Of a stretch of DNA of 32,651 nt, positions 25,922 to 32,651 are shown one piece after another. The notes beneath the pieces are model-generated. The model was not told the origin of the DNA, searched no databases, and saw only the letters and a list, made by a program, of their open reading frames with translations. The stretch covers positions 1 through 32,651 of the forward strand of contig CAZLMW010000094.1 in the NCBI GenBank assembly GCA_964560875.1, read 5' to 3'. Both the position numbers and the translations under genes were made by a program. Each line of letters opens with the position of its first letter. Position 1 is the stretch's first letter. The DNA is from CAZLMW01 sp964560875 (GTDB taxonomy: Bacteria > Myxococcota_A > UBA9042).

Positions 25922-26125
25922 TCACAGCTACAAAACGTCGGTTTGCGCCCATGCGCCCATGCGGTCGGGTTGATCGCGCGGGCGTCATCGGCTATGAGCT
26001 TCCGCCGCTACCCCAGCAGCCCCCGTCGCGAATGCCGATGGGCTTGACCACGCCGGCAACAGTGACCGCGCACGGACAAATGGGGCAAGGATGAATGGGG
26101 CGGCAAGCGTCCGGTGACCCGGACC

Positions 26126-26131
26126 AGGAGG
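26126..26131 (+). promoter_or_regulatory. Ribosome binding site deciding the AgmX-like start
   Basis: AGGAGG ends 5 bases before ATG 26137 and decides in favour of that start over the upstream in-frame ATG at 26095. Confidence 0.75.
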
Positions 26132-26136
26132 ATCGC

Positions 26137-26802
26137 ATGAACAAAGGTGTGATGGTCGGACTCGGCGTCTTCGTTGTCGCTTGTCTCGTTTACTTCGTCG
26201 CAGGCATGTCCGGCGGCGACAAGCCCGGCGATGAGTCCGGTACCGAGATCACGGCCAAGGCTGGCGACAAGGGCGATGAGGAGGGGGCCAACAAGAAGGC
26301 CCCGAAGGTCGAAAAAGAGACCGAGAAGGCCGACGAGCCGAAAGAAGGCAAGGCGGACCTCAAGCTCCCCGGAGCCGGCGACCTCAAAAAGCTGAACCTG
26401 CCCGAGCTGCCCGCCACCGCGCTGCCCGCCAAGCCTCACAGCGACATGAAGCTCGAAGGCGAGCTCGACCAGGTGGACGCCGAGATGGCGTTCCGCAGCG
26501 TCTTCCCGCGACTGCGATCCTGCTACGTGGAGCTCCGCCAGCGCGCCCCGCAGGCGAAGGGCCGCATGCTGATGCGCGTCCGGGTCAGCCGGTCCGATCA
26601 GGGCAAGGGCGAAATGGGCGAGCTCTACCTCAAGGAAACGCAGTTCACCGACCCGAAGTACCTGACCTGCATCCGCGACGCGATCGACAACACCAAGTTC
26701 AAGGTCGACAAATCGTCGATGAACGGCACGATGGAATTCACGATGTTCCTGACGCCCGACGACGTCGCCAACCACGAAAAAGACGCGGCCAAAGGCGGCT
26801 AG
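26137..26802 (+). CDS. Anchored AgmX/TonB-C-like protein
   Basis: Protein of 221 residues: an N-terminal membrane anchor (about 4-24), a charged Lys/Glu/Asp-rich linker (about 26-100) and a C-terminal domain (about 105-210). The domain follows the AgmX/PglI and TonB C-terminal pattern, with RLRSCYVELRQ, KGRMLMRVRVSRSDQGKG and YLTCIRDAIDNTKF; the two conserved cysteines Cys129 and Cys178 could form a disulfide. Such proteins in Myxococcota are tied to envelope functions such as gliding, but the precise role here is unknown. It converges with the next gene; only 15 bp separate the stops, both set in TAGCG...CGCTA symmetry. Confidence 0.85.
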   Translation: MNKGVMVGLGVFVVACLVYFVAGMSGGDKPGDESGTEITAKAGDKGDEEGANKKAPKVEKETEKADEPKEGKADLKLPGAGDLKKLNLPELPATALPAKPHSDMKLEGELDQVDAEMAFRSVFPRLRSCYVELRQRAPQAKGRMLMRVRVSRSDQGKGEMGELYLKETQFTDPKYLTCIRDAIDNTKFKVDKSSMNGTMEFTMFLTPDDVANHEKDAAKGG

Positions 26803-26817
26803 CGCTCACGCTGATCG

Positions 26818-27489
26818 CTACGGGCAGAGCACGAAGAAGCACGCGGCCTTGGCGCCTTTGAGGCCGCACGTAGCGCAGTAGCAGTTGTCGTACTTCTTGC
26901 CCGGCACCACGATGCAGGTGCTTGGGTCCTTTCCGAAACACAGCGCGGGCGAACACTTCGCCTTCGTGTTGGAGCACGTGTCACCACACCAGCACGTCGG
27001 TTCGTGATCGGGCATCGCCGTGCACTTGCACGTATCGTCCTGCGGAGAATCAACGTAGGCGCATCCCTGCACGGGTTCGCACCCGCTGATTTCGTCCTTC
27101 TTGTGCTGCTTGCACAGGTACTCGGGGCAGAGCGGCCGCTTGCTCGTGTCCTTCTGGCAACCAAAACCGCAGTAGCAGGTCGCATCGGTCGCTTTGCAGA
27201 TGTCGTCGTTGCACAGCTGCGTGCCTGCGCTGCAGCCCTTGCCACACGAACACTTTCCACTGGCCGCGCAGCCCTGCAGGAAGCTGCACTGGTGGTCGTA
27301 CTGGGAAAACCGTCGCCTGTGCTCCTGCGCGACACCCTTGCACGAGCTGATGACATCTTTGTCAGACGAGCCGGCGTCCACGTCAGCCCCGGCATCCGCC
27401 GTGGTGCCGGACTTGGGCTCCTCTTCGCCGCAAGCGGCCAACGTTATCGCCGCTACAGCAACAAACGCGCATGTGATGATCAATCGCAT
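26818..27489 (-). CDS. Cysteine-rich lipoprotein with CxCGxxC repeats
   Basis: Protein of 223 residues with a lipoprotein signal peptide ending in LAAC (lipidated Cys20), then an Asp/Ala/Gly-rich spacer and a Cys-rich body. About 29 cysteines are present. The segment CxCGxxC occurs three times (CSCGKGC, CYCGFGC, CWCGDTC), with a fourth variant, CYCATC. These probably form disulfide-bonded repeats at the cell surface or in the periplasm; metal binding is an alternative. GGAGGG lies 8 bases upstream of ATG 27489. It is divergent from the next Cys-rich gene across a region with operator-like repeats. No named family was recognised. Confidence 0.85.
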   Translation of the reverse strand: MRLIITCAFVAVAAITLAACGEEEPKSGTTADAGADVDAGSSDKDVISSCKGVAQEHRRRFSQYDHQCSFLQGCAASGKCSCGKGCSAGTQLCNDDICKATDATCYCGFGCQKDTSKRPLCPEYLCKQHKKDEISGCEPVQGCAYVDSPQDDTCKCTAMPDHEPTCWCGDTCSNTKAKCSPALCFGKDPSTCIVVPGKKYDNCYCATCGLKGAKAACFFVLCP

Positions 27490-27886
27490 CGATTCGTCCC
27501 TCCTGCTCCTGGCGCCGAACCCGTCTGGGGCGTCTTCACGGCGGCGCCGGCGAGCAATACCGGTGTCGCAATCTATCGGTCAGGGTGCTGTCTGCAAACG
27601 CTCTGACCACCAATCCATGCCGCGCCGCACGAATCTTCAACTGAGATTCGTGTGAAGAAACTCCGATTCGGCCCAAAGTCGCCGAACTGCTGCGCGCTTC
27701 CGCCCCGTAACACGTTGAAATAGCGCTGCTATGTCTGCGGCGTTCCGAGACGAAATCGCTTGCATTGCGACCATTTGGTCTCGAACGTCCGTTCCTTCAC
27801 ACGAATCAACGGTGAAAGGCCTGTCCCGACTTGGCGCCCCGACCGGGCGGCCCTACCATGTCGACGCCTCGATCCCCGGCACCTCC
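27490..27886. promoter_or_regulatory. Divergent promoter region with CACGAATC inverted repeats
   Basis: This 397-bp region between two divergent Cys-rich lipoprotein genes has no convincing gene. A perfect 9-bp palindrome, CACGAATCT-TCAACTG-AGATTCGTG, lies at 27628-27652. Its right arm extended, GATTCGTGTGAAG (27645-27657), recurs as the exact reverse complement CTTCACACGAATC at 27795-27807. Three related half-sites in a divergent intergenic region suggest a regulator controlling both genes. No clear -35/-10 or -24/-12 promoter was found. Confidence 0.5.
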
Positions 27887-29062
27887 ATGCATAGCGCCTA
27901 CCATCGCAGCATAGACGCCCACCCTCTCGCGAGGGCAGCGGCGCTCATCCTCGCGGCGATGGTCCTGGCTTGTAGCCCCCAGGACAGCCTGCCAAACGAC
28001 GGCAACGATCCGGCCGACGCCAACCAGAATCTCGACGCAGGGGGCGTGGGCCGAACCGATACCGGCGGCGGCGGCGTGCGCGACCCGGTGGAGGACATTT
28101 GGACCGATCCCGACACCGGACCGGACTGGAAATACGGAACATGCGACGCCCTCTTTGCGTGCTCCCAAGCTGAATGCGCCGGCAAATCGGACAAGAACTG
28201 CGACGCGGCCTGTATCAACGCAGCGAGCGCGACGGCGCAGACCCAGTTCACCGAGTACCACGGCTGCGTGTCGTCGATCTGCTACGACATCCACTGCAAA
28301 GACGGCGACGCAACCTGCATCGCGGGATGTGCGGCGAAACACTGCACGCCGATGCTTCTTGGCTGCCTCGGCGCGGGAAAGACCGGCACCAACGGTTGCT
28401 CCGTCTTGTTCAAGGCGCAGGATGCGTGCGCGAAAGCTCAAAACAGCTTCAAGTGCCTGGCCACCAGCTTCGCCACGCTCACCGGCGCCCAGCAAAAGGC
28501 GTACATCGCCATGCACAAATGCCTCGCCGCCAGCACGGCCGCCGATCCGTGGGCGCAATGTCTGTCGCAGGTCATGGCGTGCGCGTCCGATGGCCAGACC
28601 GGGCCCAAGACGTGCCGCGAAGTGATCGACTGCGAAGAGTCATGCGGCAACCAAGCGCACCTGTACCTCTGCCTCGGCACGTGCTTCAAGAACGCGACCA
28701 AACCCGCGCAAGGCGCCTACATGGCTGTCAAGCAGTGCGTCAAGGCCGCAGAAGACGGCAAAACGACCGACGGTTCCTGTTTCAAGTCGGTCGCGACCTG
28801 CTCGGAAGCCACCGGCAAGACCACATGCAAACAAGCGTGGACCTGTACCAATACGTGTAAGGGCAAGGGCACCAAGAGCGAGCTGGCGTGTGTTCACGGA
28901 TGCCTGCACAACGCGCTACCGGCTGAAGCAGACGCCTTCGCCGCCTGGTGGGGCTGCAAAGAAGCGGTCTGCAAGCCCAAGTGCGCCAAGTCAAAGACAT
29001 GCTTGGAGTCCTGCTACGCCGCGACGTGCGGCGCTCTCGGCAAGGCTTGTCTCGACGGCTGA
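27887..29062 (+). CDS. Cysteine-rich lipoprotein with repeated Cys modules
   Basis: Protein of 391 residues with a lipoprotein signal ending in MVLAC (Cys29), an Asp/Gly/Asn-rich spacer and a body of close to 40 cysteines. The body consists of imperfect repeats of the pattern CxxxxxC...C...CxxxC followed by a 30-40 residue segment (for example CDALFACSQAEC and CIAGCAAKHC). The same module appears in the two lipoproteins downstream. I chose ATG 27887 because it places the signal peptide at the N-terminus; an ATG at 27731 would add 52 residues ahead of it. It is probably exported to the outer membrane or surface. Function unknown. Confidence 0.82.
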   Translation: MHSAYHRSIDAHPLARAAALILAAMVLACSPQDSLPNDGNDPADANQNLDAGGVGRTDTGGGGVRDPVEDIWTDPDTGPDWKYGTCDALFACSQAECAGKSDKNCDAACINAASATAQTQFTEYHGCVSSICYDIHCKDGDATCIAGCAAKHCTPMLLGCLGAGKTGTNGCSVLFKAQDACAKAQNSFKCLATSFATLTGAQQKAYIAMHKCLAASTAADPWAQCLSQVMACASDGQTGPKTCREVIDCEESCGNQAHLYLCLGTCFKNATKPAQGAYMAVKQCVKAAEDGKTTDGSCFKSVATCSEATGKTTCKQAWTCTNTCKGKGTKSELACVHGCLHNALPAEADAFAAWWGCKEAVCKPKCAKSKTCLESCYAATCGALGKACLDG

Positions 29063-29329
29063 AAAGGGCGTGTTGGGGGCCTCGCTCGACACGGTCGACG
29101 ACCTTTCGAATCGTTCACACCCACTTGCCGGTTATCGCTAGGAAGGGCCAGCGGTTTCTGCTACTTTCCAGCGCCTCTGGATCCGGCCCGATTCACGTAA
29201 CTGGCTGACTATTCAGGCGAATTGGCCGAAACACGCCGATGGACTCCGGCGGCATATTGAGCACGGACATACCGGCCCGGTGACTTGCGAACGCGGGCAG
29301 GCGACGCAACCGGCCACGGAGACGGGCAG
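29063..29329. other. Intergenic region without recognised signals
   Basis: These 267 bp separate two Cys-rich lipoprotein genes on the plus strand. I see no gene, no clear terminator and no convincing promoter motif. Confidence 0.5.
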
Positions 29330-30886
29330 ATGAAGTCACAGATCGCGCAAACGCAGACCACGCTTTCGATTATAGCGATCGCGATCCTCTCTCTCGCTGT
29401 CGGCGGATGTGTCGGCGGTTCTGGCGGCGGATTCACGCCAGCAGGGGGCGGGACTGGAGCGCCCAAGACGGGCACTGGCGGCACGCCGGGCACCGACTGC
29501 GATCCGACCAAACACCAGCAAGGATGCCAATTTCCGGCCAGCGCTAGCGTCACGGGCCAAATCGTGACCTGCAACCCGGCAACCAAGAAATGGGAGAAGA
29601 CCGAAACGTGCGCGAGCGGTATGGAGTGCCAAGAGAACGACGCACCGGCGGGCGCTCCGAAGAAGGTGGCGCAGTGCTTCAAGGTCGTCACGAACGCGCC
29701 CGATGCTGGTGGAACTGACGGTGGCGCGACCAGCGGTGGATCCAGCAGCGGCGCTTCGAGCAGCGGTGCCTCAAGCAGTGGTGCCTCCAGCAGTGGCGCG
29801 TCCAGTAGCGGTGCTTCGAGCAGTGGCGCGTCGAGCAGTGGTGCGTCGAGCAGCGGCGCGTCGAGCAGTGGGGCGTCGAGCAGTGGTGCGTCAAGCAGCG
29901 GCTCGAGCAGCGGTGGTACCGCGGGTCCGTGGCTGAAATGTGCCCAGGGCAAATGCAAAACGCAGTGGCAGTCGTGTGAGGGCAAGGCGCTGTGCAAGTC
30001 CGGCGCGTCGTGCATCGATGGCTGCAAAGGCGACACAGGATGCGTTCAGAAGTGCCTTTCCTCGGCCGGCGCCGGACAAAACACGCTGATTGTCCTTCTC
30101 ACGTGCGCGCAGGAGATGGACTGCAAGTACCTCGACGGCCCGGAATGCGGCAATGGCAAGTGCGAGGCGCCTACCGAGACCGCCGCGACCTGCCCCAAGG
30201 ACTGCAAGTCCGGACCGTCCTGCGGCGATGGTAAGTGCAACGGAACAGAGACGGAGTTTACGTGTCCCAAGGACTGCAAGCCGACCGGCCCCAAGTGCGG
30301 CGACGGCAAGTGCGAGGCGGGCGAAAACAGCCAGACCTGCCCGGCCGACTGCAAGCCCGCTGGTCCGGTCTGTGGAAACGGCAAGTGCGAGACGGGTGAG
30401 ACGTCCGCGAACTGCCCGGCCGACTGCAAATCAGGTCCGGTCTGTGGCAACGGCAAGTGCGAGCCCGGTGAGAACTCCGGCAACTGCCTGGCCGACTGCG
30501 GTCAATCGACTGTCTGCGGCGACGGCAAGTGCGAAGGCAACGAGACACAGTCTTCGTGCCCCAAGGACTGCAGCGGCGGAACGTGCATCGAACAGAAGTG
30601 CGGCAGTCAGCTCAAAGCGTGCCAGACCGATTCGCTGTGCAACGGCGTGGTCATCTACGCCGCGTTCTCGGCCTGCGCCCAGAAGAACAACTGCAAAGAC
30701 AACGCATGCGCGCAGAAGAACTGCCCGACCGAGCTGAGCCAGTGCCAGTCCAACTCCGGCTGCACCCAGTTCATCAACTGCGCTTCCAAGTGCGCCACAG
30801 GCAACAACACGTGCGTCAACAATTGCGCCGGTTCGAAGTATCAAGCCATCGCGACGTGCGCGCAGAAGAACTGCCCGAACCCCTGA
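29330..30886 (+). CDS. Cysteine-rich lipoprotein with SSSGA linker and CGDGKC repeats
   Basis: Protein of 518 residues. A hydrophobic signal ends in LAVGGC (Cys27), a plausible but not perfect lipobox. Next is an N-terminal Cys domain (CDPTKHQQGC...CNPATKKWEKTETC), shared with the following gene, then a linker of ten SSSGA units. A Cys module follows (CAQGKCKTQWQSCEGKALC...), then six repeats of about 22 residues of the type CGxGKCxxxExxxxCPxDC, and two more Cys modules close the protein. The high Cys content and Ser/Gly linker suit an exported, disulfide-rich surface protein; the Asp/Asn/Glu pattern in the repeats could bind calcium, which is speculation. ATG 29330 has GGAGA 7 bases upstream. 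Confidence 0.85.
   Translation: MKSQIAQTQTTLSIIAIAILSLAVGGCVGGSGGGFTPAGGGTGAPKTGTGGTPGTDCDPTKHQQGCQFPASASVTGQIVTCNPATKKWEKTETCASGMECQENDAPAGAPKKVAQCFKVVTNAPDAGGTDGGATSGGSSSGASSSGASSSGASSSGASSSGASSSGASSSGASSSGASSSGASSSGASSSGSSSGGTAGPWLKCAQGKCKTQWQSCEGKALCKSGASCIDGCKGDTGCVQKCLSSAGAGQNTLIVLLTCAQEMDCKYLDGPECGNGKCEAPTETAATCPKDCKSGPSCGDGKCNGTETEFTCPKDCKPTGPKCGDGKCEAGENSQTCPADCKPAGPVCGNGKCETGETSANCPADCKSGPVCGNGKCEPGENSGNCLADCGQSTVCGDGKCEGNETQSSCPKDCSGGTCIEQKCGSQLKACQTDSLCNGVVIYAAFSACAQKNNCKDNACAQKNCPTELSQCQSNSGCTQFINCASKCATGNNTCVNNCAGSKYQAIATCAQKNCPNP
29741..29916 (+). repeat. SSSGA-coding 15-bp repeats
   Basis: Ten units of 15 bp coding for Ser-Ser-Ser-Gly-Ala, then SSSG-SSSGG. The units differ mostly at third codon positions, so the protein sequence is constant while the DNA has drifted. 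Confidence 0.9.
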
Positions 30887-30953
30887 GAATACACGGTGCG
30901 GCGAACCAGACTCAGCCGTCCGCGCCGCCTGAGACACCCGGTTGGAGACGACG

Positions 30954-32594
30954 ATGCGACTCATGAACACGCTGACCATTGCGGCCTTGGCTGCGATCGG
31001 TGCCTTGCTCGTCAGCTGCGGAGGCGCAGGTGGCGGTGCCGGTGGATTTGGAGGTGCGCCCCAGACGCCCGGTGGCGCCGTCGACAGCGGCTGTGGGCCG
31101 GCGATTCATCACCAAGGCTGCACCAAGGACGGCGCCAAGGCTATCAGAGTGCAGTGCACGGTTGATCCGAACAACGCGCAGACCGGCAAGTGGAAGAAGA
31201 TTGGCGACTGCGCTGACGGTGAAGTCTGCGGCGTGAAAAAAGAAAATGGCAAGGACGTCGCCTTCTGCAAGAAGCCCGACACCAGCAGCAGCAGCGGCGC
31301 GAGCAGCGGTGGTGCGTCGAGCGGCGGCACGTCCAGCGGTGGAAGGTCGAGCGGCGGAACTTCGAGCGGCGGAACTTCGAGCGGCGGAACTTCGAGCGGC
31401 GGAACCAGCAGCGGAGGCACGCCGACGCCCGACGAAATCATCACCTGCGCCAAGACCAAGTGCGCGGCTCAGTGGGGCGCTTGCGAGGCCAACGCGAAGT
31501 GCAAGGCGGGCATGGAGTGCGCCGTCAAGTGCAAGCTCGACGACAGCGCGTGCATCTCCAAGTGCTGGGAAGGCGCCGACCAAGCCGTCGGTCAACTCCA
31601 GCTCGCGCTCGGTGGCTGCATGATCGAGAAGAAGTGCGCCCCCGACCCCAACCAGACCGGTCCGAAGTGCGGCAACGGCAAGTGCGAAAAGGGCGAGACC
31701 CCGACGACTTGTGCGGCCGACTGCAAGACCACGGGCCCCAAGTGCGGCAACGAGAAGTGCGAAGACGGCGAGACCCCGGCGACCTGCCCGGCCGACTGCA
31801 AGAAAGACGGCCCGAAGTGCGGAAATGGCACCTGCGAAGACGGCGAAACGAACGCGACTTGCCCGGCTGACTGCAAACCTGACGGCCCCAAGTGCGGCAA
31901 TGGCAAGTGCGAGACTGGCGAGACGCCCTCGACGTGCCCGGCTGATTGCAAGACCACCACCGACACGTGCGGCGACCTTGTTTGCCAGGCGCCCAAGGAG
32001 ACCAAGACTTCGTGCGGCTTCGACTGCGATCCGCAGGTCTCCACCGTCATGAAGTGTGCGCAGGGCAAGTGCAGTAGCGAATACGGCGCGTGCATGAGCG
32101 ATACCGGCTGCAAGGCGGCCATGGTCTGCGTCGGCAACTGCGGCCAGAACCAGTCCTGCGCGGTCGGCTGCCAGAGCAAGGCCGGCAGCGGCGTCGCCAA
32201 GGCCCAGGCGCTCGCCACGTGCCTCTCCAACAAGTGCGTGGATAGCGGCGGCGGTTGCAAGAGCGCGATGGACTGCAACAGCGGCGAGAAGTGCGTCGAC
32301 GGCACGTGCATCAAGGACAGCACGCCCGAGTGCAAGGCCGACAGCGACTGCACGGGCGGCAAGAAATGCGTCGGCGGCAAGTGTACCGGTGGCACGACCA
32401 CAGGCGGCACGTGCAAGCTCCAGGGCTGTAAATACGACAAGAAATGGAAGTGCCAGTGCGACGACCAGTGCAAGCAGTTCAAGGACTGCTGCCCCGACAA
32501 GGATTCTGTGTGCCCCGTAGCCGGCGGCGGCAGCAGCAGCAGCAGCAGCGGCGGTAGCAGCAGCAGCAGCAGCAGCAGCAGCGGCGGCAACTAG
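30954..32594 (+). CDS. Cysteine-rich lipoprotein with TSSGG linker and somatomedin B-like domain
   Basis: Protein of 546 residues, a paralogue of the preceding one. The lipoprotein signal ends in LLVSC (Cys22). The N-terminal Cys domain (CGPAIHHQGC...KWKKIGDC), a linker of TSSGG units and a Cys module (CAKTKCAAQWGACEANAKC) follow the same order as in the neighbour. Next come four CGNxxCExGExxxxCxADC repeats, a degenerate fifth, a second Cys module (CAQGKCSSEYGAC), two DCxxGxxCxxGxC units and, at residues 487-520, an eight-Cys segment matching the somatomedin B spacing. A poly-Ser/Gly tail ends the protein. GGAG lies 6 bases before ATG 30954; an in-frame TTG at 30942 is less likely. Probably surface-exposed; function unknown. 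Confidence 0.87.
   Translation: MRLMNTLTIAALAAIGALLVSCGGAGGGAGGFGGAPQTPGGAVDSGCGPAIHHQGCTKDGAKAIRVQCTVDPNNAQTGKWKKIGDCADGEVCGVKKENGKDVAFCKKPDTSSSSGASSGGASSGGTSSGGRSSGGTSSGGTSSGGTSSGGTSSGGTPTPDEIITCAKTKCAAQWGACEANAKCKAGMECAVKCKLDDSACISKCWEGADQAVGQLQLALGGCMIEKKCAPDPNQTGPKCGNGKCEKGETPTTCAADCKTTGPKCGNEKCEDGETPATCPADCKKDGPKCGNGTCEDGETNATCPADCKPDGPKCGNGKCETGETPSTCPADCKTTTDTCGDLVCQAPKETKTSCGFDCDPQVSTVMKCAQGKCSSEYGACMSDTGCKAAMVCVGNCGQNQSCAVGCQSKAGSGVAKAQALATCLSNKCVDSGGGCKSAMDCNSGEKCVDGTCIKDSTPECKADSDCTGGKKCVGGKCTGGTTTGGTCKLQGCKYDKKWKCQCDDQCKQFKDCCPDKDSVCPVAGGGSSSSSSGGSSSSSSSSSGGN
31347..31406 (+). repeat. TSSGG-coding exact 15-bp repeats
   Basis: TCGAGCGGCGGAACT is repeated exactly three times (31347, 31362, 31377) and a fourth time with one change (31392). 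The repeats sit in the Ser/Gly linker of the last lipoprotein. The identity at DNA level suggests recent duplication. Confidence 0.9.
32412..32513 (+). other. Somatomedin B-like domain segment
   Basis: Within the last lipoprotein the eight cysteines are spaced C-x4-C-x7-C-x-C-x3-C-x5-C-C-x6-C, with CQCDDQC and DCCPD in the middle. This is the pattern of the vertebrate somatomedin B fold, a small disulfide knot for protein binding. Confidence 0.7.
32530..32591 (+). repeat. AGC trinucleotide tracts coding for poly-Ser
   Basis: Runs of six and nine AGC codons separated by Gly codons form the C-terminal tail of the last lipoprotein. Length changes would alter the tail by whole residues and would not shift the frame. 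Confidence 0.9.
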
Positions 32595-32651
32595 TACCCG
32601 AGATCGCTAATTCGCACCGGGTTCCCAGGGCGAATCGTCTTGCGGAACGAG

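Noticed and set aside
26800..26820. Terminator from TAGCG...CGCTA symmetry
   Set aside because: The stem is only 5 bp with an 11-base loop and no T-run. The symmetry mostly reflects the two facing stop codons.
29209..30036. Minus-strand protein with LLDAP repeats
   Set aside because: It is the complement of the SSSGA-coding repeats. The plus-strand frame has a signal peptide, Cys modules and third-position variation.

Overview
The window looks like chromosomal DNA of a GC-rich, Gram-negative bacterium, most probably of the Myxococcota or the former deltaproteobacterial lineages. The signs are a sigma-54 activator next to a eukaryote-like Ser/Thr kinase whose catalytic loop reads HRDISPSN, twin FHA domains, an AgmX/TonB-like protein, a DUF224-type ETF:menaquinone oxidoreductase, and several cysteine-rich lipoproteins with Ser/Gly linkers. 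This is inference from gene content; there is no rRNA or other phylogenetic anchor. No tRNA, rRNA, CRISPR array, insertion sequence or prophage was recognised. A 100-N assembly gap lies at 17302-17401.

Left part, plus strand (1-9357): the 3' part of a GAF/sigma-54 activator gene, a Ser/Thr kinase and a radical SAM protein overlap each other and are probably translationally coupled. They are followed by ileS (type 2, eukaryote-like), a twin-FHA protein and a solitary D12-class adenine methylase.

Middle part, minus strand (9573-22000), read right to left: a GT4 glycosyltransferase; trmB with a membrane FeS oxidoreductase of the EMO/DUF224 type carrying a long Ala/Pro/poly-Lys tail (the gap lies in this tail); a fusion of an AsmA-like region with a GT51 peptidoglycan glycosyltransferase; then a tight operon of three acyl-CoA dehydrogenase homologues and one 83-codon B12-domain-like gene. 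The dehydrogenases and the EMO-like protein fit one scheme, fatty acyl-CoA oxidation feeding electrons through ETF to menaquinone, but etfAB is not in the window. The third dehydrogenase lacks the catalytic Glu and the B12-like protein lacks the cobalamin-ligand His, so part of this operon probably does something other than textbook beta-oxidation.

Right part (22090-32594): a single-span membrane protein, two adjacent paralogous genes of unknown family (ATGA overlap), thioredoxin preceded by five tandem 20-bp repeats, an AgmX/TonB-C-like protein, and four cysteine-rich putative lipoproteins. Three of the four share a Cys module, two share a whole architecture, and the last ends in an eight-Cys pattern matching a somatomedin B domain. 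The best candidates for undescribed biology are the lipoprotein island with its operator-like inverted repeats, the paralogous pair, the degenerate acyl-CoA dehydrogenase/B12-like operon and the AsmA-GT51 fusion.
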